Assembly (NCBI GenBank): GCA_051657715.1
Contig: JBOFLF010000040.1
Location: 12,796 to 76,795 of the forward strand
Length of the DNA: 64,000 nt
Direction: 5' to 3'
From: JBOFBH01 sp051657715
GTDB taxonomy: Bacteria; Actinomycetota; Actinomycetes; Actinomycetales; Angustibacteraceae
This document shows, in pieces, positions 1 through 7,348 of the stretch. Made by a program: the position numbers and the translations under genes. The notes beneath the pieces were generated by a model. The model ran no database searches. It was not told the DNA's origin and saw only the letters and a list, made by a program, of their open reading frames with translations. How positions within the stretch are numbered: the first letter of the stretch is position 1; each line of letters starts with the position of its first letter.

Positions 1-1160
1 GGGCTCGGCTCGTCCACCACCAGCTGGCAGTCGAGCACCAGGCCGGTGGCGTGGTCGATGACGGTGAAGCGGCGGGCAAGCACGAACCACGACGCCGGAT
101 CCGGCGATCGGTGGTGCTCCTCGCCGATGGTCAGTGCTTTGAGCTCGTACCCGAACCAGCCGACGAAGCCGCCCCTGAACGGCAGCGGCCAGTCGTCCGG
201 GACCTGCACGTCGACCGCGTCCCCGATCTCCTCCAAGAGGCTGAACAGGTCACCGGAGACGTGGGAAGCCTGCGCCTCGCCGGTCAGGGCCAGGGTGCGC
301 GAGGAGAGGTCGTAGGTGAGGACCACGTCTCCCTCGCCACCGGCCGCGCCCATCAGCGAATACCGGGATCCGGGCCGGTCGCTGCCCTCCGAGTCCAGCC
401 AGAACGCGTGCTCCCGGCCTGCGTATCGGCTGCGGAACAGCGCCATCGGGCTGCCCGCCTCCTTTTCGCGATGGGTGAGGAGGCGGTACCGGGACGCGCC
501 GCCGACGCCATGGAAGGCGCGGACGGCCGCAGTGCGATCGTCGTCGGGCGCCGTCGGATTCGAGACCACCACACCGCAGGACCGCCGATGCTCGTCCCCC
601 AAGGCCAGGAAGTTGCTCAGGATCTGGTGCCCACCGTGGGTCGCGATGGACTCGGGGTGAAACTGCACACCCCAGATCGGACGGGAACGATGGGCCATCG
701 CCATTACCAGCCCGTCTCCGGTCCAAGCGGTGCACTCCAGCTCAGCCGGCAGCTGCGTGCTGATCAGCGAGTGGTAGCGCACCACCGGGATGTTCTGGGC
801 CAAGCCCCGGAACAGGCCGGTACCGCTGTGCTCGATCGTGTCGACGATGCCATGCATGGGTGCCGGCGCATGGACCGTGCGGGCACCGAACAGCTCCCCG
901 ATGCCCTGGTGACCCAGGCACACCCCGAGCATTGGCAGGCCGCACCGCGCGATCAGCTCCCGGCAGACCCCGAAATCCCCGGCGCGTGAGGGACGGCCGG
1001 GGCCGGGGGAGAGCACCACCGCCGTCGCCTCGTGCTGCGGCAGGTCGTCATAGTCGGTGGTGTTCGGCACCACGAGCGGGTGGATACCGCTTACCTCGTA
1101 CAGGTATTGGGCGATGTTGAGGGTAAAGGAGTCGAAATTGTCAACCAAGATGATTGTCAC
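1..1160 (-). CDS. Aminodeoxychorismate synthase-like fusion (glutamine amidotransferase + chorismate-binding domain), partial
   Basis: Runs off the left edge, so only about 386 N-terminal codons are present. Reading from GTG at 1160, a class I glutamine amidotransferase domain fills residues 1-195, with the nucleophilic Cys near residue 81 in GVCLGHQ and the His/Glu pair in GVQFHPES. The start of a component-I (PabB/TrpE-like) domain follows, including GGFVGWFGYEL. Amidotransferase-first order is that of PabA-PabB fusions and of PapA-type enzymes, which make 4-amino-4-deoxychorismate from chorismate and glutamine; TrpEG and PhzE fusions have the synthase half first. The GTG overlaps the stop of the mutase gene by four bases. 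The catalytic half of component I lies outside the window, so ADC synthase is favoured over anthranilate synthase by domain order and by the adjacent mutase, not by active-site residues. Confidence 0.82.
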   Translation of the reverse strand, partial: MTIILVDNFDSFTLNIAQYLYEVSGIHPLVVPNTTDYDDLPQHEATAVVLSPGPGRPSRAGDFGVCRELIARCGLPMLGVCLGHQGIGELFGARTVHAPAPMHGIVDTIEHSGTGLFRGLAQNIPVVRYHSLISTQLPAELECTAWTGDGLVMAMAHRSRPIWGVQFHPESIATHGGHQILSNFLALGDEHRRSCGVVVSNPTAPDDDRTAAVRAFHGVGGASRYRLLTHREKEAGSPMALFRSRYAGREHAFWLDSEGSDRPGSRYSLMGAAGGEGDVVLTYDLSSRTLALTGEAQASHVSGDLFSLLEEIGDAVDVQVPDDWPLPFRGGFVGWFGYELKALTIGEEHHRSPDPASWFVLARRFTVIDHATGLVLDCQLVVDEPS

Positions 1161-1489
1161 CGCAGCTCCTCCTCCGTCAGCTCGTGCATCAGCCGATCCT
1201 CTTCGGCGCAGGTCTCCTCGACGATGCGGCGGTAGAGATCGCCGAGGTAGTCCTCAGACAGGCCGTGCTTGGTCGCGTGAGCCCGCGCCCGGCCGACGAC
1301 CTGGCTCACCCGTGACTGCTGCATCATCGGGATGGCGTGCCGCGATTTGAGCCGGGCGACCTCCAGGCAGATCTGCATGCGCTGCACGACCAGCTCCAGG
1401 ATCTGCCGGTCGAGCTCGTCCAGGCGCCCTCGCAACGGAGCCAGGACGGTGCCGGCGCAGGTCTGGGTGGCGGAGTCAGGACCGGTCAT
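1157..1489 (-). CDS. AroQ-type chorismate mutase homologue, probable 4-amino-4-deoxychorismate mutase (PapB-like)
   Basis: A 110-residue all-helical AroQ-fold protein with the LDELDRQILELV start typical of the family, a central Arg-rich helix and a conserved Lys in ARLK. By eye alignment to the E. coli enzyme, the first-helix Arg, second-helix Arg and this Lys are kept. The position of Glu52 appears to be Val (SRVSQ), and the Gln88 position falls in an acidic stretch (AEEDR). Stand-alone AroQ proteins next to a PabAB fusion convert 4-amino-4-deoxychorismate to 4-amino-4-deoxyprephenate in p-aminophenylalanine pathways (PapB, CmlD), and that is the likeliest role here. ATG at 1489 overlaps the upstream ligase gene by 14 bases. 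An ordinary chorismate mutase is the alternative. No 4-amino-4-deoxyprephenate dehydrogenase (PapC) gene is visible, but the operon continues off the left edge. Confidence 0.8.
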   Translation of the reverse strand: MTGPDSATQTCAGTVLAPLRGRLDELDRQILELVVQRMQICLEVARLKSRHAIPMMQQSRVSQVVGRARAHATKHGLSEDYLGDLYRRIVEETCAEEDRLMHELTEEELR

Positions 1490-2753
1490 CGTGTTCTCCG
1501 ATCGAGAAGAACGGCACCTTGCCCCGGGTGGAGGTGCGGTGCGGCGACCCAGAGGGGTCGACCGTCAAACCGCGGAACCGGGGCGAATCTGCGACTCTGC
1601 GCAGGGTTTGGTGGCTGCGCAGGGCGGCCAGGGCGACATCAGCGGGCAGCGCGGCGACCGCGGAGCCGGCGAGGGCCAAGCTGAAAAGGCCCTGTTCGAG
1701 GGAAACCCCCACCTGGTATGACGAGGTGTCGGTGACGCCGAGTTCCGCCAGCGCGGTGTCGAACATGTCACGGGTCACCAGCGTGCCGTCGATGTTCGCG
1801 GACATGCCGTCACGTCCGCCGAGGCGCAGGATCTGGGCAGGCGATCCGCACGGACACCTGGACGGGCGCAGAGTGACCTGGTCGCCGACGAGGTAGCGGA
1901 CCAGCGCGGCCCCCGTCTCGGTCAGCACGGTCACCGCGAGCGCGCCCCGCACCCCGTCGGGCAGCCTGCGCCCGTCGTCGTCGACTGCCTCGGCGACGAC
2001 GAGATCCTCGTGCACGTGATGGTCGTCAGCGTCGAGGAAGGCACATTGGTAGCCGACGGGCCCGGTCTCGGTGGTGCTGTAGGCGAACGAACGCACCGCA
2101 CTGCCCTGCGACCGCAAGGCCGAGGCGAACGCCGGATCCATCCGGTCGCCGAGGTAGAAGACGCAGCGCAACCGAGCCAGCTCCGTGGGGATGGTTACCA
2201 GCAGGCGTTGCAGCAGGCTGGGCAGCGCGACGATCGCCGCCACCCCCTGATCGACGATCAACTCGGCCAGGTGCCGGGGCGGCAAGGTCGTACCGGCAGG
2301 CAGCACCGCCGCGCCGCGCCGGGCTAGCACGGCATCGGCGAATCCGAAGCCGCCGAACATGTCACCGGCGGTCAGCGCGTTGACGACGAACGGGTTCGTG
2401 CCGAGACCGTCCATGCACAGTCCGCGCGCGCCCAACGCCTCGACCTGCTCGTTGAAGCTGCGGTCATGGAGCAGAGTGCGGACCCGCCCGCCTGAACCGC
2501 TGGAGCGCAGTACGAGACGGATGTCGCCGGTGCTGATCCGGTAGGGGGCGTCAGGGCGCAAACTCCACTCGGCGAGCTGGTCACGGGTCATCAGCGGCGC
2601 CTCGACGAGCCGCTCGCGGGTGAGGAGTTCAGCGTACGGGTGCACTGCCGTGCACGTTCGTGACTGCTGCACGGCTGCCCGCATCCGGGCGAGGTTGTCT
2701 GACTGGGCCGCATCCAGCTCGGCGCGCCCCGCCGTGAGGTCGATCGTTTTCAC
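1476..2753 (-). CDS. PaaK-like AMP-forming ligase (adenylate-forming enzyme)
   Basis: About 425 residues, the usual length of phenylacetate-CoA ligase-type adenylating enzymes. It has the Ser/Gly-rich nucleotide loop SSGSGGRVRT (about residue 82), the YSTTETG motif, a CPCGS segment where PaaK-family proteins carry a metal-binding Cys cluster, and a C-terminal RGKVPFF segment holding the probable catalytic Lys. It should activate a carboxylic acid as acyl-AMP and pass it to CoA, a carrier protein or an amine; the substrate cannot be read from sequence. GTG at 2753 was chosen because it overlaps the ATP-grasp stop in a GTGA; an upstream in-frame start would lie well inside that gene. In the operon it could supply the acyl donor for the oxoamine synthase-like enzyme. 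Confidence 0.78.
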   Translation of the reverse strand: MKTIDLTAGRAELDAAQSDNLARMRAAVQQSRTCTAVHPYAELLTRERLVEAPLMTRDQLAEWSLRPDAPYRISTGDIRLVLRSSGSGGRVRTLLHDRSFNEQVEALGARGLCMDGLGTNPFVVNALTAGDMFGGFGFADAVLARRGAAVLPAGTTLPPRHLAELIVDQGVAAIVALPSLLQRLLVTIPTELARLRCVFYLGDRMDPAFASALRSQGSAVRSFAYSTTETGPVGYQCAFLDADDHHVHEDLVVAEAVDDDGRRLPDGVRGALAVTVLTETGAALVRYLVGDQVTLRPSRCPCGSPAQILRLGGRDGMSANIDGTLVTRDMFDTALAELGVTDTSSYQVGVSLEQGLFSLALAGSAVAALPADVALAALRSHQTLRRVADSPRFRGLTVDPSGSPHRTSTRGKVPFFSIGEHDDRS

Positions 2754-3985
2754 GCGCCCTCCAGGTGGATCTTGACGAGGCCCGCAGCGTGCTGGGCGGT
2801 GTTCCATGCCTGCGCTGCGGTTCCCGCGGTGACCACGAGCGCACCGAGCCTGTCCCAGCTCGCGCGGAGTGGGCGCGCCTCGTCACCCGCGGCCGCGGAC
2901 AGCTCGACGGAGCGCACCCCCGGCACGGCGCGCGCTTCGCTCTCGCCCTCGACGGCGCGGATGCGGCCGGCGCCCGGCGCGGTCAGGTAGATCTTTGCGG
3001 TGGCCGGCGCTATCGGTGCCAACGGCCGGGGCACTCCCACGCCCGCGAAGTGGGCGAGCATCTCCGCCTCGGGATCCCGTCCGGTGACGAGGCGGATCAG
3101 CTCGGGGATCTCATCGCCACCGGTACGTGCGTGCGATTCGATGACGTGCACCGCCGACCCGTCGGTGATCAGTTCGGTGTGGGCGGGGCCTTCCCGCAAC
3201 CCCACCCGGTCGAGGAACGCGCGGACCCGGTCCTCGATCGTGATGCGCCTAGCCGGCTCCAGCTCTGCTGGAACGACATGCCCCAGCTCCACAAAGGACC
3301 CTGCTGAGGTGATCTTGCGGATGATCGCCTGGATCTCGTGCCGGCCTTCGTGGCTGAAGGTCTCGACGCTGTACTCCTCACCGGCCACCAGCGGCTCGGC
3401 GATGAACCGGGTCACGGGCAGCAGCTCGTGGTAGCGGTGCTCGTTGCGTAACATCCGCCGAACCTGCTCGACGGCCTCACTCAGATCGCCGGCACCGTCC
3501 ACCTGGACGACGCCGAGGCTGGCTGATCCACTGCTGGGCTTGACGATCATCGGGTAGCCGACGACCTGAGCGGCGGCTCGGAGGTCCCCAGCATCGCCGA
3601 CCTCGGCCCACGTGCTGTCCAGGTCCGGGTGGGCGGTGAGGCGGATCCGAGTGGCGATCTTGTCGCGCAGCAGTGCTGAGACCCCGGTTCCCGCGGCACG
3701 CAGGCCCAGATCGAGGGCGACTGCTTCGGCGGCGGCACAAGCCGGCTCGTGGTTGCTGGTGACGCCCGCGAAGCCGTGGCGGCGGTGAAGGGAACGAGCC
3801 AGCTCGACAACGCTTGCCACATCGAGCAAGTCGGTCACCACGGACTCGCGGCACAGCTTGTGCAGCTCAGGGCTTCTCATCGTCGGAGCCTCGAGGTGCA
3901 CGACGTCGAGCCCGAGCCCGCGGGCCTTCAGGATGACGCGCCTGCTCGCGCTTAACAGCAGCAGGACGGGTCGCCGGACGCTCAC
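2750..3985 (-). CDS. ATP-grasp carboxylate-amine ligase
   Basis: A 411-residue ATP-grasp protein. Landmarks are the central-domain MIVKPSSGSASLGV strand-loop for ATP binding, EEYSVETF, and the Mg-binding/catalytic region HTELITDGSAVHVIESHAR followed by GGDEIPEL, the pattern of L-amino-acid ligases and related dipeptide-forming enzymes. Such proteins form an acyl-phosphate from a carboxylate and ATP and couple it to an amine, here probably joining an amino acid to the product or to a second amino acid. GTG at 3985 makes a four-base overlap with the exporter stop; longer in-frame readings run into the exporter gene. A carbamoyl-phosphate- or biotin-carboxylase-type role is unlikely because no companion domains are present. 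Confidence 0.82.
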   Translation of the reverse strand: MSVRRPVLLLLSASRRVILKARGLGLDVVHLEAPTMRSPELHKLCRESVVTDLLDVASVVELARSLHRRHGFAGVTSNHEPACAAAEAVALDLGLRAAGTGVSALLRDKIATRIRLTAHPDLDSTWAEVGDAGDLRAAAQVVGYPMIVKPSSGSASLGVVQVDGAGDLSEAVEQVRRMLRNEHRYHELLPVTRFIAEPLVAGEEYSVETFSHEGRHEIQAIIRKITSAGSFVELGHVVPAELEPARRITIEDRVRAFLDRVGLREGPAHTELITDGSAVHVIESHARTGGDEIPELIRLVTGRDPEAEMLAHFAGVGVPRPLAPIAPATAKIYLTAPGAGRIRAVEGESEARAVPGVRSVELSAAAGDEARPLRASWDRLGALVVTAGTAAQAWNTAQHAAGLVKIHLEGA

Positions 3986-5244
3986 GCCGCGTTCTCCCGA
4001 ACCAGCGGGGCGCGGCGCGCCCGGTCTACCGCGAACCGTACGACGAAGCTCGCGACCAGGAACACCGCGCCCAGCAGCAGCCAACCCCAGGCGCCCTGGT
4101 TGATCACCAACCAGGTCACCACCAGCGGGCCCGCCGCCTCGGCGGCGGTAGAACCCATCCCGAAGAAGCCTTGATATTGCCCGTGACGACCCTCCGGGAT
4201 CAGCCGAAAGCTGATCTCGGTCATGCTGGCGGTCTGCCGCATCTCGCCGAAGGTCAGCACGGCTGAGCCAGCCAAGAGCAGGGCGGCGGCCAGCCAGGGC
4301 TGCGAAGGTTCGGCGGAGGCTGCGTACAACGCCATGCCACCGAACAGCAGCAACCCGGCCCAGCGCAGCGTCCGCACCCCGTGGTCGATGCTGCGAATGT
4401 CCCTGGCCATGCGGTACTGCAGGGAGACGACCAGCAGCGTGTTCACCACGAAGACGCCCGCGATGATCCACTCCGGTGCCTCGGTGCGCAGCACCACCCA
4501 GAGCGGGATGGCCACGTCGATGAGCGGGATGTGCAGGCACAGCAGCATGTTCGCGACCCCGACAGCGACGTACCCGCGATCGGTGAAGACGTCCCGGACG
4601 CGGTGCTGGCTGCCCTTGACGTCCCCGGGGCGTCCTGCGCCGTTGGTCCGCCGGGTCATCGGCACCAGCAGCAGCAGGAGCGCCGCGATCAGGAACGTCA
4701 GTGCATCTGCCGCGAACGCGATGCGGTACGCCGGTCCGCTGTCGGCCGCGATGACCAGGCCGCCGAGCAGTGCCCCGACGGCCAGTCCGGCGTTCGCGAT
4801 CGCGATCAGCAACGCCCGCACTCGGGTCACCACGTCTGCCGGAAAGGTCCGGGCGATCAGCGCGGACCGCGCCGAGTTGGTGCCCTGGGTGCAGATCGCG
4901 AAGATGCCCGCCGCGACGATGAAGACCGTCAGGTTCGGGGTGATCACGAAGATCCCGACGGCCAGTCCCGACATCGTGAGCATGGCCATCGACACCGTCC
5001 GGGCCTCGTACCGATCAGCCAGGTGCCCGACTGGTACCCCCAGCAGGAGTGCGACGAGCCAGGACGCGGTCAGGGCAGCGCCGTACGCGACCGGGTCGAT
5101 ACCGACGATCCGGGTGAAGTACAGCGCAGCACAGACGTAAAAGAGGCCGTCGCCCAGGTAGGTGACGAAGTACGACACGACCAGTGGACGCCACGGCCCC
5201 TCGAGCCGGCCGTCGCGCGCGGTCAGGACCCCGCCGTCAGTCAC
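3982..5244 (-). CDS. MFS transporter, probable exporter of the operon's product
   Basis: 420 residues with about twelve hydrophobic segments, beginning WRPLVVSYFVTYLGDG, and a loop 2-3 signature GVPVGHLADRYEART typical of major facilitator transporters. A charged central loop of about 20 residues near residue 205 separates the two six-helix halves. It sits mid-operon with four-base overlaps on both sides (GTG at 5244 on the synthase stop; its own stop on the ATP-grasp start), so it is made together with the biosynthetic enzymes. Export of the product, and thereby self-protection, is the usual role of such a gene. Uptake of a precursor cannot be excluded. Confidence 0.85.
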   Translation of the reverse strand: MTDGGVLTARDGRLEGPWRPLVVSYFVTYLGDGLFYVCAALYFTRIVGIDPVAYGAALTASWLVALLLGVPVGHLADRYEARTVSMAMLTMSGLAVGIFVITPNLTVFIVAAGIFAICTQGTNSARSALIARTFPADVVTRVRALLIAIANAGLAVGALLGGLVIAADSGPAYRIAFAADALTFLIAALLLLLVPMTRRTNGAGRPGDVKGSQHRVRDVFTDRGYVAVGVANMLLCLHIPLIDVAIPLWVVLRTEAPEWIIAGVFVVNTLLVVSLQYRMARDIRSIDHGVRTLRWAGLLLFGGMALYAASAEPSQPWLAAALLLAGSAVLTFGEMRQTASMTEISFRLIPEGRHGQYQGFFGMGSTAAEAAGPLVVTWLVINQGAWGWLLLGAVFLVASFVVRFAVDRARRAPLVRENAA

Positions 5245-6509
5245 GGCCGCCGTCCCAGCCCGGCGGGTGCCTCACTGCCGTACCCGCCTACGTCCTCCAG
5301 CGTGGAGGCCAGCAGCTGGATGTCGTCGTCGGTGTGCAGGCTCGACATCGCGAAGCGCAACAGCGAGGTGCCCTGCGCCACCGTCGGATAAAACGCCGGC
5401 AGCATGACGACACCGCGATCGCGCAGCAGCCGGGCGGCTCGCAGGCCGCCCTCTTCGGTGGCGAACCGGGCACCGCGGATCGGGGACCTCAGCCCCGCGT
5501 TGGACAACCTGTTGCCGGTCAGCTCGTCGAGGCGCACGGCGTTGGCCCACAACCGGTCCTGCAGGTGTCGCACCTCGGGCGTGCGGTGCAGGTAGGCCGA
5601 GGCCACGTTGGCGGCCATCATCGGCACCATCACCGAATGCCCGAACACCAGCGGATTTGCCAGCTTGCGGACCACCGCAACGTCATCAGAGGACGCCGTG
5701 AGCAGGAAGCCGCCCGAGCCGCCGAAGCCCTTGGACAGCGACCCGGCCAACACGACGTTGGCCGGCAACCGCCCGCCCAGGTGGTTGAAGGCGTAGCCGC
5801 AGCCGTCGGCACCCTCGATAGAGACACCATGCGCGTCATCGACGTACAGGTACCCGCCGGACCGGCGCAACCGAGCCGCGAGCTCACCGACCTCGGTCAG
5901 GCCGGTCATCGACTGCACACCGTCGCAGAGCACGATCGGGATCCGGTCGCCGACCCCTTGCCGCCACGTGTGCTCGGCCTCGTCCGGGTCCGCCGAGGGG
6001 AGCCGGCTGACCGGGCCGAAATGCTCAAACACGCCGCGCAGCACCTGCATCGAGGCGTGCGCGTGGCGGTCGACGAAGAAATGCGGTTCGCCGGCCATCG
6101 GGTAGCTCGGGAGGGAGCCGGACGCGAGCAACGGCAGCACCCCGAGATGCACGTTGCTGGTCGAAGAGAACACGCAGGGCGCGGTTCCCGGGTAGATCTG
6201 GCCCAGCAGCTCCTCGAGTTGCGGCAGGTAGATCGGGCGCATCCGGTTGCGCGACGACGACAGGTGCACTCCGAAGTTTTCAGTGGCGGTGACCACCGCC
6301 TCGGCGAGGGCCGGGTGGGACTCGAGCCCGAGATACGAGCACGAGACGAACTCCGTGACGGCCGAACCGTCGTCCAGCTCGATGCGTTTGCCCTCACGCT
6401 TGACGACGGTGTGACCGGTGAGTCCTTCGACGAAACAGCGGTCCAGCGCCGAGGAGGTCCGGTCACGTCGGTGCGCGACCCAGGTCGCCCGGGTGAGGGA
6501 GGTGCTCAT
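5241..6509 (-). CDS. Alpha-oxoamine synthase-like PLP enzyme (BioF/KBL/ALAS fold)
   Basis: 422 residues of the fold-type I alpha-oxoamine synthase family. Seen in order: CSYLGLESHPAL near the N-terminus, VDRHAHAS, VDDAHGVS (equivalent of the DEAHSTG cofactor loop, Asp binding the pyridine nitrogen), and SLSKGFGGSGG with the Schiff-base Lys at about residue 265. Family members condense an amino acid with an acyl-CoA or acyl-carrier thioester, losing CO2 and giving an alpha-amino ketone (AONS, KBL, ALAS, SPT, CqsA). The motifs are more divergent than in housekeeping BioF, and no biotin genes accompany it, so it probably has a dedicated role in this operon. ATG at 6509 overlaps the methyltransferase stop (ATGA); a longer reading would invade that gene. 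Confidence 0.85.
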   Translation of the reverse strand: MSTSLTRATWVAHRRDRTSSALDRCFVEGLTGHTVVKREGKRIELDDGSAVTEFVSCSYLGLESHPALAEAVVTATENFGVHLSSSRNRMRPIYLPQLEELLGQIYPGTAPCVFSSTSNVHLGVLPLLASGSLPSYPMAGEPHFFVDRHAHASMQVLRGVFEHFGPVSRLPSADPDEAEHTWRQGVGDRIPIVLCDGVQSMTGLTEVGELAARLRRSGGYLYVDDAHGVSIEGADGCGYAFNHLGGRLPANVVLAGSLSKGFGGSGGFLLTASSDDVAVVRKLANPLVFGHSVMVPMMAANVASAYLHRTPEVRHLQDRLWANAVRLDELTGNRLSNAGLRSPIRGARFATEEGGLRAARLLRDRGVVMLPAFYPTVAQGTSLLRFAMSSLHTDDDIQLLASTLEDVGGYGSEAPAGLGRRP

Positions 6510-7348
6510 GGTCCGTGCTCCTTGGTGCGGGCCACAGTCAGCCGTGGCTCCCCGGAGGAGTCGGCACGGGTTGCGATCTCGGTGTAGCCGAGATCGGTGA
6601 GAATCTGCCGGACTGCCGCCGGCTGGGCTCGGTCGTGCTCCAGGCCGAGACGTCCGCCGGGCCGCAGCGTCGTGACGCCCAACGCGGCAATGCGGCGGAT
6701 CAAGTCCAAGCCGTCCGAGCCGCTGTAGATCGCGTCCGGGGGGTGATGCTCGGCCCACTCCGGCAGCAGCCGCAGGTCTGGCCGCACGTAGGGCGGGTTC
6801 GCCACGATCAGATCGATGGCTGCTTCGTCGTCATCGAAGCACTCGGGTTCCGTCACATCGATCGCCGACACGGTGACCTGCTTCGCGACGTCGACGAGCC
6901 GAGCGATGTTGCGGCGCAGGTACTGCAGGGCGGTGCCGTCGTGCTCGACGCAGCGCACGACTGCGTCGGGGCGCCGCTGGGCCAAGGCCAGGCCGATGGC
7001 CCCGACGCCGGAGCACAGGTCCATGGCCCGACCGGTGGGCGGTAGCACGCTGGGCCGTGCGGCCCAGTCGACCAGCGCGACGCTCTCTGAGCGCGGGACG
7101 AATGCTCCGCTGCCCACCACCAGGCTGAGTCCGTCAAACGTCGTGGTTCCGGTGATGTGGCCCAGCGGGACACGTGCCTGTCGCTCCGCGACAGCGGCCG
7201 TGAATTCGCTGATCCGGACATCGCGAGGGGTGAGTCCGAGGAAGCGTTCGGCCAGGGCGGTCACGTCACCGTCCACGTCCCACATCCCTGCTCCGCTTAG
7301 CCGATGGCGGGCCTGCTTCAGCAGCAGGTCGTCGGACGGGCCGGTCAC
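6506..7348 (-). CDS. PrmC/HemK-like N5-glutamine (or small-molecule N-) methyltransferase
   Basis: 280 residues. An N-terminal helical part leads into PLGHITGTTTFDG and the FVPRSES segment typical of PrmC/HemK. The Rossmann SAM site DLCSGVGAIGLAL follows, then VANPPYV, the NPPY motif that orients a planar nitrogen for methylation. Housekeeping PrmC methylates the GGQ Gln of release factors and normally sits beside prfA. Here the gene lies between a flavin oxidoreductase and a PLP enzyme, overlapping each by four bases, so a biosynthetic N-methyltransferase is the better guess. GTG at 7348 was chosen for the GTGA overlap. A duplicated release-factor methyltransferase remains possible. Confidence 0.8.
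   Translation of the reverse strand: MTGPSDDLLLKQARHRLSGAGMWDVDGDVTALAERFLGLTPRDVRISEFTAAVAERQARVPLGHITGTTTFDGLSLVVGSGAFVPRSESVALVDWAARPSVLPPTGRAMDLCSGVGAIGLALAQRRPDAVVRCVEHDGTALQYLRRNIARLVDVAKQVTVSAIDVTEPECFDDDEAAIDLIVANPPYVRPDLRLLPEWAEHHPPDAIYSGSDGLDLIRRIAALGVTTLRPGGRLGLEHDRAQPAAVRQILTDLGYTEIATRADSSGEPRLTVARTKEHGP

Noticed and set aside
51..989. Plus-strand frame over the left-edge synthase
   Set aside because: The minus strand encodes an intact glutamine amidotransferase with its catalytic residues.
5241..6509. Housekeeping BioF (8-amino-7-oxononanoate synthase)
   Set aside because: Divergent cofactor-loop motifs, no bio genes nearby, and translational coupling to unrelated biosynthetic genes.
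6506..7348. Housekeeping PrmC release-factor methyltransferase
   Set aside because: prmC normally follows prfA; here the gene is locked by overlaps into the biosynthetic operon. Kept as an alternative only.
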